Shown here: one piece after another, positions 55,147 through 64,000 of the stretch
How the letters are laid out: each line of letters opens with the position of its first letter
How positions within the stretch are numbered: position 1 is the first letter of the stretch
NCBI RefSeq assembly: GCF_000724485.1
Contig: NZ_CP007739.1
Location: forward strand, 2,278,843-2,342,842
Reading direction: 5' to 3'
DNA length: 64,000 bases
From: Bacillus methanolicus MGA3
Lineage (GTDB): Bacteria; Bacillota; Bacilli; Bacillales; Cytobacillaceae
Notes under the pieces: model-generated
The model's database searches: none
Seen by the model: the letters and a program-made list of their open reading frames with translations, nothing else
Told to the model about the DNA's origin: nothing
Position numbers and translations under genes: made by a program

Positions 55147-57270
55147 TTATTCTTCATCATCTGCTACTTCGTATGCCCATTCAAAAAAAATCATTTGGCT
55201 GTCTATATCTTCATCATTTGGATTTTTCTTTACATAAGAATAAATTCCATATTGGTCTTGTTCCCGTGCTTTTACATTATCACTTAAAAGAATGGTTAAT
55301 ATTTGTTTGAGCCTCTCCTTAAGTTCTTGATTAAAAACAGGGAAAGCAATTTCAAGTCTTTTTTCCATATTTCGTGTCATTAAATCCGCTGAGGAAAGGA
55401 GGATTTTCTCTTCACCGTTATGATGAAAATAATAAATACGGCTATGCTCTAAAAAACGTCCAACAATACTTCGGACTCGGATATTCTCACTAACCCCTTT
55501 AATGCCCGGACGGAGACAGCATATTCCTCGAACGATAAGGTCAATCTTTACTCCAGCATTTGAAGCTTCATAAAACTTCATAATTAATTGCTTATCTGTA
55601 AATGAATTCATTTTCGCTATGATTCTTCCATTCGAAAATTGTTGATGATACTCAATTTCTTTGTCAATCAGCCTAAGGAATTCATCACGAATATCGAAAG
55701 GAGACACAGAAAAATGGTGAAAATCCGGCTTTTCCATAAAACCGCTTAAATAATTAAAAAAATTGGTTGCATCTATTCCGAATTCAGAATTTGAAGTAAT
55801 AAATCCTAAATCGGTATAAACTTTTGCTGTTTCTTCATTATAATTTCCAGTTCCCAAATGAACAAAACGCTGGATATTACCATTCATTTTGCGAACAATG
55901 AGTGTGATTTTGCTATGAGTTTTTAATAATGTTTTCCCGTAAATAACATGGCAGCCTGATTTTTCAAGCTCTTTTGCCCAATGTACATTATGTTCCTCAT
56001 TAAATCGTGCTTTTAGTTCAACAAGAACAAGTACTTGTTTTCCACTTTCAGCTGCCTTTTTTAAATTTTCAATGATTGGAGATTTTTCACTCACTCGATA
56101 AAGAGTTTGTTTAATGGCCATAACATCAGGATCCTCAGCAGCTAACCGTATAAAATGAATAGCAGGTTCAAAAGATTCATACGGATGGTGAAGCAAGATA
56201 TCTTTTTTAGCAGCAACATCAAAAATATTTTCTTTCTTACCGCTTATTTCATTGATAAGATCCTTAGCAGGCTGGGGAATTAACGTTTCAAAAATCAAAT
56301 GTTCCTTGAAAGGAGCAATTTGTTTATAAAAATTAAATAAAAACGTTAAGTCAAGAGGACCGTTTAAAAAATACGTGTCATTCTCGTGTATTTCCAACTC
56401 ACTTAATAAATAAGAAAAAATTTCTTTATCAATGAAGTTTTTTGATATCTCCAACCGGACGGCTGCTCCCCAATTTCTCATTTTCAACTCTTCTTCGATT
56501 TCTTTTAAAAGGTCTCTAGCACCCTCCTCGTGTATTTCTAAATCCGCATTTCTAGTAATGCGGAATTGTGTCACGGATTCAACATGCAACCCGCGGAACA
56601 GCTTGTGGACAAAGTGGCTAATGAGGTCCTCTATTAATACAAATTGCTTCATATTACTTTCGATTTTATTTGGAACTGCAACGAATCGTTCAAATCCTCT
56701 TGGTATTTGCACAATTCCCAATTTTTTTGGGAGTGTTGATGCTTCCCTCTTATCGGATAAAACCACTGCAAGATTCATACTTTTATTAGCCAATAAAGGA
56801 AAAGGGCGGTAAGCATCAATTGCCATTGGTGTTAATACAGGAAAAATAACTTGATCAAAATGTTGTTCCAATTCAATTAATGCTTCTTTCGAAAGATCTT
56901 TAATTGGAAGAAAAGAAACTTCTTCTTTTTCTAACAATGATAAAAGCTGTTTGAACGTCTTGTATTGTGTTTGAACCAGTTCATGGGTAATTTCCACAAT
57001 TTTCATTACTTGTTGTTTAGGAGTTAATCCGGCTTTATTTTCAGGTTTTGTGAACCCTGCTTTTATCTGGTCTTTAAGACCAGCCACTCTAACCATAAAA
57101 AACTCGTCAAGATTTGAACTAAAAATGGCCAGGAATTTGAGCCTTTCAAGTAAAGGATTCCGTTCATCAAGTGCTTCTTCTAAGACTCGTTTATTAAAAG
57201 CTAACCAGCTAAGTTCCCGGTTATTAAAGTAAGCAGGTTGATTGAAATCATGAAACTCTGGCAAATCCAT
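55147..57270 (-). CDS. ppk: Polyphosphate kinase (PPK1)
   Basis: Reversible synthesis of polyphosphate from ATP. 707 residues with N, H, C1 and C2 domains: FNNRELSWLAFNKRVLEEA (about 13-31), the His autophosphorylation site in KTHSKITLIVR (about 455) and VHLGTGNYNEETA (about 479-491), and C2 motif RNMEKRLEIAFPV. 48 bp downstream of ppx on the same strand, so one operon. Confidence 0.96.
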   Translation of the reverse strand: MDLPEFHDFNQPAYFNNRELSWLAFNKRVLEEALDERNPLLERLKFLAIFSSNLDEFFMVRVAGLKDQIKAGFTKPENKAGLTPKQQVMKIVEITHELVQTQYKTFKQLLSLLEKEEVSFLPIKDLSKEALIELEQHFDQVIFPVLTPMAIDAYRPFPLLANKSMNLAVVLSDKREASTLPKKLGIVQIPRGFERFVAVPNKIESNMKQFVLIEDLISHFVHKLFRGLHVESVTQFRITRNADLEIHEEGARDLLKEIEEELKMRNWGAAVRLEISKNFIDKEIFSYLLSELEIHENDTYFLNGPLDLTFLFNFYKQIAPFKEHLIFETLIPQPAKDLINEISGKKENIFDVAAKKDILLHHPYESFEPAIHFIRLAAEDPDVMAIKQTLYRVSEKSPIIENLKKAAESGKQVLVLVELKARFNEEHNVHWAKELEKSGCHVIYGKTLLKTHSKITLIVRKMNGNIQRFVHLGTGNYNEETAKVYTDLGFITSNSEFGIDATNFFNYLSGFMEKPDFHHFSVSPFDIRDEFLRLIDKEIEYHQQFSNGRIIAKMNSFTDKQLIMKFYEASNAGVKIDLIVRGICCLRPGIKGVSENIRVRSIVGRFLEHSRIYYFHHNGEEKILLSSADLMTRNMEKRLEIAFPVFNQELKERLKQILTILLSDNVKAREQDQYGIYSYVKKNPNDEDIDSQMIFFEWAYEVADDEE

Positions 57271-57318
57271 TTCACCACTTTTCCCACTGGGATTTTTCGT
57301 GACAATTTTTTTAAAAAA

Positions 57319-58860
57319 TTAACTGAGTAATTTAAAATCTAAATTTATCTTTTTCCCAAGAGCATTTTCTAAATGCTTGATCTGTTTTTCTGCTTCCTGT
57401 TGTTCCAATTGCCAGCTCTTATTGCAATAAAACTCAAGTTGAATATGGTCTTTTCCTTCTATAAATCGAATATCTTGGACAATTTGTCTTTTTGTACTGT
57501 TTAGAATGAATGAAAATTTTAATATTGCTCCCAAGACCCTTAATTTTTGTCTGTCTTGTTTTGTAAACCATTCTTTAAATGGCTGAATATTTTGTTTAAA
57601 AGTAGCCTTTGAGTGATAAGAAGCTAATAAAGCAATTTTTATACGATCACGGTGGGAAACTCCATTAATATTGCTGGTCGATAAAATATAAAATGTATGT
57701 CGGCTCGCAGAATCTCTTTCAATAAATTCTCCTACATTGTAAATGAAACTAGCGCATCTTAAATCTTGTATATCATTTTCATTAACTTCAAATATCCTTG
57801 TTTTACGTATTGAATCCAAAAACATCTTCACTGTATTCATTACGGCATATCTTTTTTCCAAATCTATTTCGTATTCAATAGCCAATTGACGCAGATTTTT
57901 TTCTAACAGGTGCTGATTATTATGTTCATTAACAATATCGTTCCTTATCTCATCAAATAAAATTCCTTCTCTAATCCCTTTTTGACTGAATTGAAAAAAT
58001 GGTGCATTCACAACCTGATAAATTGTCAGAAACACTTCAATGGCAGGAATGATTATATCTGCTCGTTCTTTTGAAAGGCCCTCAACGTTTTGGAGTTCAG
58101 AAAAGGATAACGATGTTAATTTTTCTTTTACCGTCAAAATATCTTTTAAATTCATCTCATATTGATGAATCGAATTAATGGGATAACTCTTTATTGCCTG
58201 GTCAATCTTCCCTAAATTTCTGGCACTTCCACCAATCCCCACAATCGGCAGACGGCAATTTTTTAGCCAATCACATTCCAGAAACTTAGATTGTAAAAAT
58301 GCAGATAAATTACTCATCTCATCACTAGTAGGGACTTTATCTTTTATAAATTGTTGTTTTAATGTTAATGCCCCAAAAGGATAACTATGAGAGTGAACCA
58401 TTTTTCGATTAATAAATTTGGTGATTTCTGTGCTGCCTCCGCCAATATCAATCGTTATTCCATCTTGTATCCAAGTTGAGTTAATAATACCAAGGAATCC
58501 ATAATATGCTTCTTTTTCCCCGGATAAAATTTCAACAGAAAGCCCAATTTCTTCCCTTATCGATTTCTTAATTTCTTCTTTATTTTTTGCCTGTCTTATC
58601 GCAGCTGTTGCAACCACTTTAATCAATGTTCCATTATGCAAAGACACAATCTCTTTAAAAACCTTTAAAGTGTCCTTAAGGATTCTTAGACCCTCGGAAG
58701 TTAATATTTGTTCATAATTTAGATAGTTTTGAAGCCGAGCTGAAACCTTAATATTTTCGACTTCCTTTAGAACGTTTTCCTCTTTATGTAGGTAAATAGC
58801 TAATCTAATCGTGTTAGATCCGATATCAATAATGGCTAATTTCTTTTCCACTTTTTTCAT
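57319..58860 (-). CDS. ppx: Exopolyphosphatase / guanosine pentaphosphatase (Ppx/GppA)
   Basis: 513 residues. ASKHA-type phosphatase: phosphate loop IIDIGSNTIRLAIY (about 10-23), catalytic Glu in KEAYYGFLG (about 117), DIGGGSTEI (about 140-148) and a C-terminal HD-like helical domain from about 315. Degrades polyphosphate from the chain end. First gene of the ppx-ppk operon, making synthesis and breakdown linked. Confidence 0.94.
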   Translation of the reverse strand: MKKVEKKLAIIDIGSNTIRLAIYLHKEENVLKEVENIKVSARLQNYLNYEQILTSEGLRILKDTLKVFKEIVSLHNGTLIKVVATAAIRQAKNKEEIKKSIREEIGLSVEILSGEKEAYYGFLGIINSTWIQDGITIDIGGGSTEITKFINRKMVHSHSYPFGALTLKQQFIKDKVPTSDEMSNLSAFLQSKFLECDWLKNCRLPIVGIGGSARNLGKIDQAIKSYPINSIHQYEMNLKDILTVKEKLTSLSFSELQNVEGLSKERADIIIPAIEVFLTIYQVVNAPFFQFSQKGIREGILFDEIRNDIVNEHNNQHLLEKNLRQLAIEYEIDLEKRYAVMNTVKMFLDSIRKTRIFEVNENDIQDLRCASFIYNVGEFIERDSASRHTFYILSTSNINGVSHRDRIKIALLASYHSKATFKQNIQPFKEWFTKQDRQKLRVLGAILKFSFILNSTKRQIVQDIRFIEGKDHIQLEFYCNKSWQLEQQEAEKQIKHLENALGKKINLDFKLLS

Positions 58861-58951
58861 CCTTGTTTTTTTATTGCCTACTAACGAAAGAAGGTATATT
58901 TATTATTATTTATTGTAAAAGGTATTATTATAATATGCCGAATTTAAATAA

Positions 58952-58994
58952 ATAAAAAAAGTACACCACTTAAAAAAGTGATGTACTTTTGTTC
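58952..58994 (-). terminator. Rho-independent terminator of sodA
   Basis: AAAAGTACATCACTT and AAGTGGTGTACTTTT arms on the minus strand, followed by TTT. Confidence 0.88.
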
Positions 58995-59044
58995 ACTGAT
59001 TACATATTTTCAATTGACAGAAACCCCTCTGCCTTTTTCTTCAG

Positions 59045-59656
59045 TTATTTTTTTGCAGCGCTGTAACGCTTAGCAACTTCATCCCAGTTAATCACATTGA
59101 AGAAAGCACTGATATATTCAGGACGGCGATTTTGATATTTTAAGTAATATGCATGCTCCCATACGTCCAAACCTAAAATTGGAGTTTTACCTTCCATTAA
59201 CGGTGAATCCTGATTTGGAGTGCTAGTCACTTCAAGTTCACCATTGTTAACGACAAGCCATGCCCAACCTGAACCGAAACGAGTTGCAGCTGCTTTTGTA
59301 AATTCTTCTTTAAAGCCTTCAAAGCTTCCAAACTTGCTGTTAATCGCATCAGCTAATTCACCAGTTGGCTCACCGCCGCCGTTTGGAGAAAGGATTTGCC
59401 AGAATAAAGAATGGTTTGCATGGCCTCCTCCGTTGTTGCGAACGGCAGTACGTACAGCTTCAGGTACTGCATCAAGGTTGGAAATGACTTCTTCAACTGT
59501 TTTAGAAAGAAGCTCTTCGTTTCCTTCTAAAGCGTTGTTTAAGTTTGTAACGTAAGTGTTGTGGTGTTTTGTGTGATGGATGTTCATTGTTTCTTTGTCG
59601 ATATGAGGCTCTAATGCATCATAAGCATAAGGTAATTGTGGTAATTCAAATGCCAT
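59045..59656 (-). CDS. sodA: Superoxide dismutase, Mn/Fe type
   Basis: 203 residues with metal ligands His27 ([10 protein letters not shown] region), His82 (GHANHSLFW), Asp and His in [12 protein letters not shown] (about 164-175). GGxN context and Gln/Gly pattern point to manganese. Removes superoxide in the cytoplasm. AAGGAGG 5' of ATG; monocistronic with own terminator. Confidence 0.97.
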   Translation of the reverse strand: MAFELPQLPYAYDALEPHIDKETMNIHHTKHHNTYVTNLNNALEGNEELLSKTVEEVISNLDAVPEAVRTAVRNNGGGHANHSLFWQILSPNGGGEPTGELADAINSKFGSFEGFKEEFTKAAATRFGSGWAWLVVNNGELEVTSTPNQDSPLMEGKTPILGLDVWEHAYYLKYQNRRPEYISAFFNVINWDEVAKRYSAAKK

Positions 59657-59938
59657 TTTTCATTTCCTCCTTATGTAAAAATAATTGTATTTTGCTTTAG
59701 AACATTTTCCATTTGTATAATTCTGAAAAATAAAATAGTTCTAAAGCTCTTTAAGTTAAGATTACCAAAGTTGGAGAATCGTTTCAAATGAAATGCTTTT
59801 ACAAGAAGCATGTTTTTAGTTTCCTGCAAAAATGAAACGAAGACAAATATACAATTCCCTCCGTTTTTAAAATTATACAGACTAATCGTTTTTTCAATAG
59901 TTGTCATTTTTCATAAATATCAAAGTTCCAACCTTTTT

Positions 59939-60421
59939 TTAAAGAACTGCAAACACAAAATAGATAATCATAATTGCTTGAATAATACCTTTAACAAAAA
60001 TGCTGCTGATAAAACCGGCAACAGAACCAAAACCAATTTTTACGGCATCTTTAAAATCTTTTTTATTTACAAGCCATTCAGCAAGAATCGCTCCCAAAAA
60101 AGGCCCAATTAAAATGCCTAAAAACGGGATGATAAAAGGTCCGGCAAGAATTCCAATTGTGCTCCCCCAAACCCCTGCTTTTGAACCGCCGTACTTTTTT
60201 ACCGCAATCAAATTGGCAATATAATCTGCTCCAAAAAGAAGAATTACAAACAGTCCTTGAATCAACCAAAAATACCAGCTAAACGGTTCGAACGAAAAGA
60301 AAATCCCGTATAACAAAAATCCGCCCGCTATAAACAACACGCTCGGAATAACAGGATAGACTAAGCCGATAAAAGCGACAGCAAACAATAAAATAATAAT
60401 TGCCCAATAAATGTACTCCAT
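59939..60421 (-). CDS. yqgC: DUF456 membrane protein (YqgC)
   Basis: 160 residues, about five hydrophobic helices with Gly-rich loops (GSTIGILAGPFIIPFLGILI, about 85-104), typical DUF456. AAGGAAG upstream. Position beside sodA as in B. subtilis. Function unknown. Confidence 0.9.
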   Translation of the reverse strand: MEYIYWAIIILLFAVAFIGLVYPVIPSVLFIAGGFLLYGIFFSFEPFSWYFWLIQGLFVILLFGADYIANLIAVKKYGGSKAGVWGSTIGILAGPFIIPFLGILIGPFLGAILAEWLVNKKDFKDAVKIGFGSVAGFISSIFVKGIIQAIMIIYFVFAVL

Positions 60422-60626
60422 ACATAACTTCCTTCAATGATAAAGTAAAATGCAAGAGGAGCATCCCTTTTACTCAATATTTTACCATAATCTTGCTCCT
60501 GTAAGACTACCTCGGTATGGCTTTTTCAATTTCCAACCTGTATCAATAGATATGCATAACTTGTACAATATGCGCTGTATAGCTAAAATAAAATAATGAA
60601 TCTTTTTTGTAAAGGCGTGTTATGTG

Positions 60627-61394
60627 ATGAATATTTTTAAGCAAATGTTTAAGAGCCTGTATTCACCGAAGGATATCTCTCTTTATCGCTTTCATGGAAT
60701 TGGAAAAACTATCCTTTATGTTTTTCTTCTCACTTTGTTATCAGTGATCCCGACGGTCTATTATATCTCAGCTGCTGTCATAAACGGATTAGATGCAGCC
60801 CAAACTGCAGTAAAGGAACAATTCCCCAAATTCACGATTGAAAATGGGAAACTAGAGGCTCAGCAAGTTGCACCTATTATCATAAATCATGATGATTTTG
60901 CGATTATATTTGACAGTACAGGAAAAGTAAACGAGGACGATTTGTCCAACGAGGACAATGCAATCGCTTTTTTGCACAATGAAATATTTTTTGTTGCAGG
61001 CGGAAATATTCAATCGTATCCATATTCAATGTTTACGTTTCCAATAACAAATTCCGACCTACAAAAATTTTTAGATACGTTAGACTCGGTAACAGGGATT
61101 ATACTCGTGATTATGGCTATCTTTATCTACATTTTTTCAGTCGGCATGAAATTTATTGAAATTTCTATATATGCTTTATTTGGGCTTCTGTTCAAGAATA
61201 TGACAGGAAAAAATTTACAGTACCGTCACTTATGGAGAATGGCAGCATACTCTGTGACATTGCCAACGATCTTTTTTACGATCATGGCAGCACTGCAAAC
61301 TTCCGTATTAAATGGATTTCTTATTAACTGGTTTGCCTCACTTCTTGTGTTATTCCTTGCGATTAAAGAGGTTCCAAAACGAAAACAAAATTAA
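60627..61394 (+). CDS. yqgB: DUF1189 membrane protein (YqgB)
   Basis: 255 residues: N-terminal helix (about 28-48), an extracytoplasmic domain (about 55-150) and three to four C-terminal helices. ATG 60627 is used; a GTG directly before it is an alternative, with AAAGGCG upstream. Known Bacillales family without assigned function. Confidence 0.88.
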   Translation: MNIFKQMFKSLYSPKDISLYRFHGIGKTILYVFLLTLLSVIPTVYYISAAVINGLDAAQTAVKEQFPKFTIENGKLEAQQVAPIIINHDDFAIIFDSTGKVNEDDLSNEDNAIAFLHNEIFFVAGGNIQSYPYSMFTFPITNSDLQKFLDTLDSVTGIILVIMAIFIYIFSVGMKFIEISIYALFGLLFKNMTGKNLQYRHLWRMAAYSVTLPTIFFTIMAALQTSVLNGFLINWFASLLVLFLAIKEVPKRKQN

Positions 61395-61421
61395 CACGCA
61401 TCAAATAGTGCAGATGCAAAA

Positions 61422-61460
61422 ACCCGGAGCTGTTTCCTTAAGGAAATGGCTCCCTTTTTA
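61422..61460 (+). terminator. Rho-independent terminator of yqgB
   Basis: GGAGCTGTTTCC, TTAA, GGAAATGGCTCC, then CTTTTT. Confidence 0.85.
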
Positions 61461-61496
61461 TTCATTGAGCTTTGTTTGGAAAATTTTTTTAAACTT

Positions 61497-62717
61497 TTAT
61501 CTTTGACCGGGGCGCAATGATTGAATCAAAGAAAAATATTCTCTTCGATTTGAAAAAACAAAATAGAAAAAACTTGCTAGCAGGATTAGAGCAGGATAAA
61601 TAAAAATTCTTTCATCCTCATCCATCCAATTCTCAAAAACAACAGGCCCTAATGCTACGCCAAGAAATCGAAAAGTTCCATACAAGCTGACCACAAAACC
61701 CCGTTCCGAGTCCGGGACCGATGAAGTAACAGCCATATTGATGGACGGCAAAATAAACCCCATACTTCCAAACGCCAATGTTATGAAAAATAGTAAAAAT
61801 GAAAATGAGTGAAACAAAATTAAGGCAATGAAACAGCCAACCATCAATATGTTTCCAAGAAAAAGAAGCCCGTTCAATTCTTCTCGGCATGTTTTAAGCC
61901 GTTTCCCTGTCCAATAAGAGACAATCGTCATAGCGCCAAGAGGAAACATATAAGTGACTCCTTTAAAAAAACCATCGATTTGATATGTTTCCTCGATTAA
62001 GAATGATAGATAATATAAGATGCCAAACATGACAAACATGCTGACTCCTCCCGAAAGATACAGAGGAAAAAGGAAATTCCTTTTCTTGTTGAACGTTTTT
62101 AAAATTTTGATCGTATATTCATTAATCGAAAAAAAATCCTTTCCGCTTTTAGCTTTTGGAACATGTTTTTTTATGCCCCAATAGGAAATTGCTGCTGTTA
62201 CCGGAAACAAATAAAATGCCAAATACCAGGACTTTAATGCAGCTAGAGCCCCGAGTACAGGCGCTACCAACTTTCCTGCACCGTTATACACTTCCAAAAC
62301 ACCTAGAACTTTGCTGCGATTATCGGTGAAAATATCACCAACGAGAGCCATAGCAAGCGGTGTCGTGCCTGCGGCTCCAATTCCTTGAATGATTCTCCCT
62401 GTTAACAACACTGAAAAACTTATTCTGTTTGAAGGAATCAGCCCGCTTAATCCGCAAATGAAACTTCCTGTTATTACGAAAAGCAGTGACAAAAGGATCA
62501 TGAGTCTTCTCCCCCACCGGTCAGAAAGAAATCCGATAAAAGGGATGATTATTGCTGCTGGGATGCTAAACATGCTTAAAATGAGACCGGTTTCAAAACC
62601 TGACAAATTGAGACTTCTCCGAATATCAGGAAGAATAGGAATTAGCATCGAATTCCCTAGCACCATAACAAATGGCAAAAGACCGAGATAAAAAATTAAT
62701 AGACGTTCTTTTTTCAT
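61497..62717 (-). CDS. MFS drug/metabolite exporter
   Basis: 406 residues, 12 hydrophobic helices, motif A GFLSDRWGRRLMI (about 61-73) and the drug-antiporter-type motif C area QGIGAAGTTPLAMALVG (about 110-126). ATG 62717 with GGAGGG 9 bases upstream; the frame is open 108 bp further without support. Divergent from yqfZ. Substrate unknown; not the gene found here in B. subtilis. Confidence 0.87.
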   Translation of the reverse strand: MKKERLLIFYLGLLPFVMVLGNSMLIPILPDIRRSLNLSGFETGLILSMFSIPAAIIIPFIGFLSDRWGRRLMILLSLLFVITGSFICGLSGLIPSNRISFSVLLTGRIIQGIGAAGTTPLAMALVGDIFTDNRSKVLGVLEVYNGAGKLVAPVLGALAALKSWYLAFYLFPVTAAISYWGIKKHVPKAKSGKDFFSINEYTIKILKTFNKKRNFLFPLYLSGGVSMFVMFGILYYLSFLIEETYQIDGFFKGVTYMFPLGAMTIVSYWTGKRLKTCREELNGLLFLGNILMVGCFIALILFHSFSFLLFFITLAFGSMGFILPSINMAVTSSVPDSERGFVVSLYGTFRFLGVALGPVVFENWMDEDERIFIYPALILLASFFYFVFSNRREYFSLIQSLRPGQR

Positions 62718-62806
62718 TGATAATCCCTCCAATTTTTTAAAAGAAGGTCTATAAAAACTTGGACAAGCATACATATTGGCAAAACCCCTTTTTGGAGGAT
62801 TGCAAT

Positions 62807-63133
62807 ATGAAACGTCTTTTTGCATTACTGGCTGGAATATTAGTGATCTATGTGATTTATTATGACTTAAATCATGGAACTCTACCCTCTGTTAAAGAAC
62901 AAAAGATTGAGGATTCCTATGCAGAGCTGCCATCCATGCCATATTTCGAAAAACAAGTACAGCCTGGAGATACGGTGTTATCAATTGTTGAAAATAGATT
63001 AAATGGACCCATCCCCGTTTCTATTTCCAAAGTCGTTGAACATTTTCAATTACTAAATGATGGAAAGAAACCAGAAGATATTCAAGTAGGGAAAACATAC
63101 AGATTTCCGGATTATAATAAAAAGAACTTTTGA
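62807..63133 (+). CDS. yqfZ: LysM-type protein YqfZ
   Basis: 108 residues: N-terminal signal/anchor helix (about 3-17), then a LysM domain with VQPGDTVLSIVENR (about 49-62) and GKTYRFPDY at the end. Peptidoglycan binding outside the membrane; in B. subtilis a sporulation-expressed gene. ATG 62807 has TTGGAGG upstream. Lies before ispG as in B. subtilis. Confidence 0.87.
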   Translation: MKRLFALLAGILVIYVIYYDLNHGTLPSVKEQKIEDSYAELPSMPYFEKQVQPGDTVLSIVENRLNGPIPVSISKVVEHFQLLNDGKKPEDIQVGKTYRFPDYNKKNF

Positions 63134-63252
63134 TGACCTAATTGGAAAAAACGATGATTCTTGTCAATGCAAGTTGTTCACTGATACAATAAAATTGTCT
63201 GGACTTTCTTTGATTATGTCGAATCCATTATGTTAAAAGGAGCGAATCACCG

Positions 63253-64000
63253 TTGAGTGAAATTATACATCGTACAAAAACCCGGCCGGTCAAGGTTGGT
63301 AATTTAACGATCGGGGGAAATAATGAGCTTGTTATCCAAAGCATGACAACAACGAAAACGCATGATGTGGAAGCAACAGTTGCAGAAATAAAGCGCCTTG
63401 AAGAAGCCGGATGCCAGATTGTCCGTGTTGCATGCCCGGACGAAAGGGCTGCCAATGCGATTTCAGAAATAAAAAAACGCATCAATATTCCGCTTGTTGC
63501 CGATATTCACTTTGATTATAAATTAGCTCTTAAAGCAATCGAAGGCGGGGTGGACAAAATCAGAATTAACCCCGGAAATATTGGAAAACGCGAAAAAGTG
63601 GAAGCTGTTGTAAAAGCAGCAAAAGAACGGGGGATTCCAATTCGTATCGGAGTTAACGCCGGATCTCTTGAAAAGCGCATTTTAGAAAAATATGGATATC
63701 CTACAGCTGACGGAATGGTTGAAAGTGCTCTTCATCATATTAAAATTTTAGAAGATCTCGACTTCCATGATATTATTGTGTCGATGAAAGCTTCTGACGT
63801 AAACCTCGCAATTGAGGCTTATGAAAAAGCAGCAAGAACTTTTGATTATCCGCTCCATCTCGGCATCACTGAATCAGGAACATTATTTGCCGGAACCGTG
63901 AAAAGCGCTGCCGGGTTAGGTGCCATTTTAAGTAAAGGAATTGGCAATACTCTTCGAATTTCTTTAAGTGCTGATCCTGTTCAAGAAGTAAAAGTGGCTA
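63253..64000 (+). CDS. ispG: 4-hydroxy-3-methylbut-2-en-1-yl diphosphate synthase, partial
   Basis: Seventh step of the MEP isoprenoid pathway: reductive ring-opening of MEcPP to HMBPP by a [4Fe-4S] enzyme. About 249 residues visible; the C-terminal iron-sulfur Cys motif lies past the window end. Seen: [17 protein letters not shown] (about 16-32), [13 protein letters not shown] (about 61-73), [10 protein letters not shown] (about 100-109) and [12 protein letters not shown]. Start is TTG at 63253, with AAAAGGAG 9-10 bases upstream. Confidence 0.96.
   Translation, partial: MSEIIHRTKTRPVKVGNLTIGGNNELVIQSMTTTKTHDVEATVAEIKRLEEAGCQIVRVACPDERAANAISEIKKRINIPLVADIHFDYKLALKAIEGGVDKIRINPGNIGKREKVEAVVKAAKERGIPIRIGVNAGSLEKRILEKYGYPTADGMVESALHHIKILEDLDFHDIIVSMKASDVNLAIEAYEKAARTFDYPLHLGITESGTLFAGTVKSAAGLGAILSKGIGNTLRISLSADPVQEVKVA

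Noticed and set aside
1..64000. CRISPR arrays, prophage, rRNA operons
   Set aside because: No regularly spaced identical repeats with unique spacers, no phage structural genes and no rRNA sequence were seen.

Overview
The window is a low-GC Firmicute chromosome segment, almost certainly from Bacillales/Bacillaceae. The gene order follows the Bacillus subtilis chromosome from the yqhT/yqhS region through gcv, comG, yqgX, yqgS, glcK, yqgP, rpmGA, phoU, pbpA and sodA to yqfZ and ispG. Strong GGAGG ribosome sites, frequent TTG/GTG starts, a com pseudopilus operon and an lplA-type lipM fit this. The species cannot be fixed from sequence reading alone.

Layout. 1-4.6 kb: Xaa-Pro peptidase, aroQ, yqhR, yqhQ, yqhP, yqhO. 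4.8-9.3 kb: a B12-dependent ribonucleotide reductase (nrdJ) behind a tandem pair of NrdR boxes, then a truncated class C-like group II intron lodged directly behind the lipM terminator; mntR, found between yqhO and lipM in B. subtilis, is not here. 9.3-19 kb: lipM, yqhL, a frameshifted NERD-domain gene with a 21-bp repeat array, the glycine-cleavage operon gcvT-gcvPA-gcvPB under a tandem glycine riboswitch, and yqhH-yqhG. 19-24 kb: yqzE, a frameshifted aroK and comGA-GG. The sinIR and tapA-sipW-tasA genes, present between yqhG and yqzE in B. subtilis, are absent. 24-37.8 kb: a degenerate tRNA-Gln, a Cys-rich winged-helix regulator, a MidA-type methyltransferase, yqgX, YqgU-like lipoprotein, yqgT, yqgS, glcK, yqgQ, gluP, yqgO, yqgN, rpmG. 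38-42 kb: an accessory operon with a GH57-like/GT4 fusion and a DUF4912 protein. 42-49 kb: a membrane/HTH protein plus YceG-like protein, phoU, pstB, the remains of pstS behind an intact-looking Pho-box promoter, pbpA, yqgE. 49-55 kb: an island built around a 1421-residue double P-type ATPase with small membrane proteins. 55-64 kb: ppk, ppx, sodA, yqgC, yqgB, an MFS exporter, yqfZ and the 5' part of ispG.

The most notable points are: (1) loss of most of pstS and all of pstC and pstA, leaving pstB-phoU under what looks like the old PhoP-controlled promoter; (2) the double P-type ATPase island, whose N-terminal half looks like a dead heavy-metal ATPase fused to a complete P2-type pump; (3) the GH57-like/GT4/DUF4912 operon, in which the usual GH57 nucleophile Glu is Lys; (4) a group II intron that kept its RNA domains V-VI but lost the RT thumb/maturase region; (5) an aroK gene broken in a run of nine A. 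Phosphate handling recurs here (Pho boxes, PstB, PhoU, Ppk, Ppx), but a functional link is inference.
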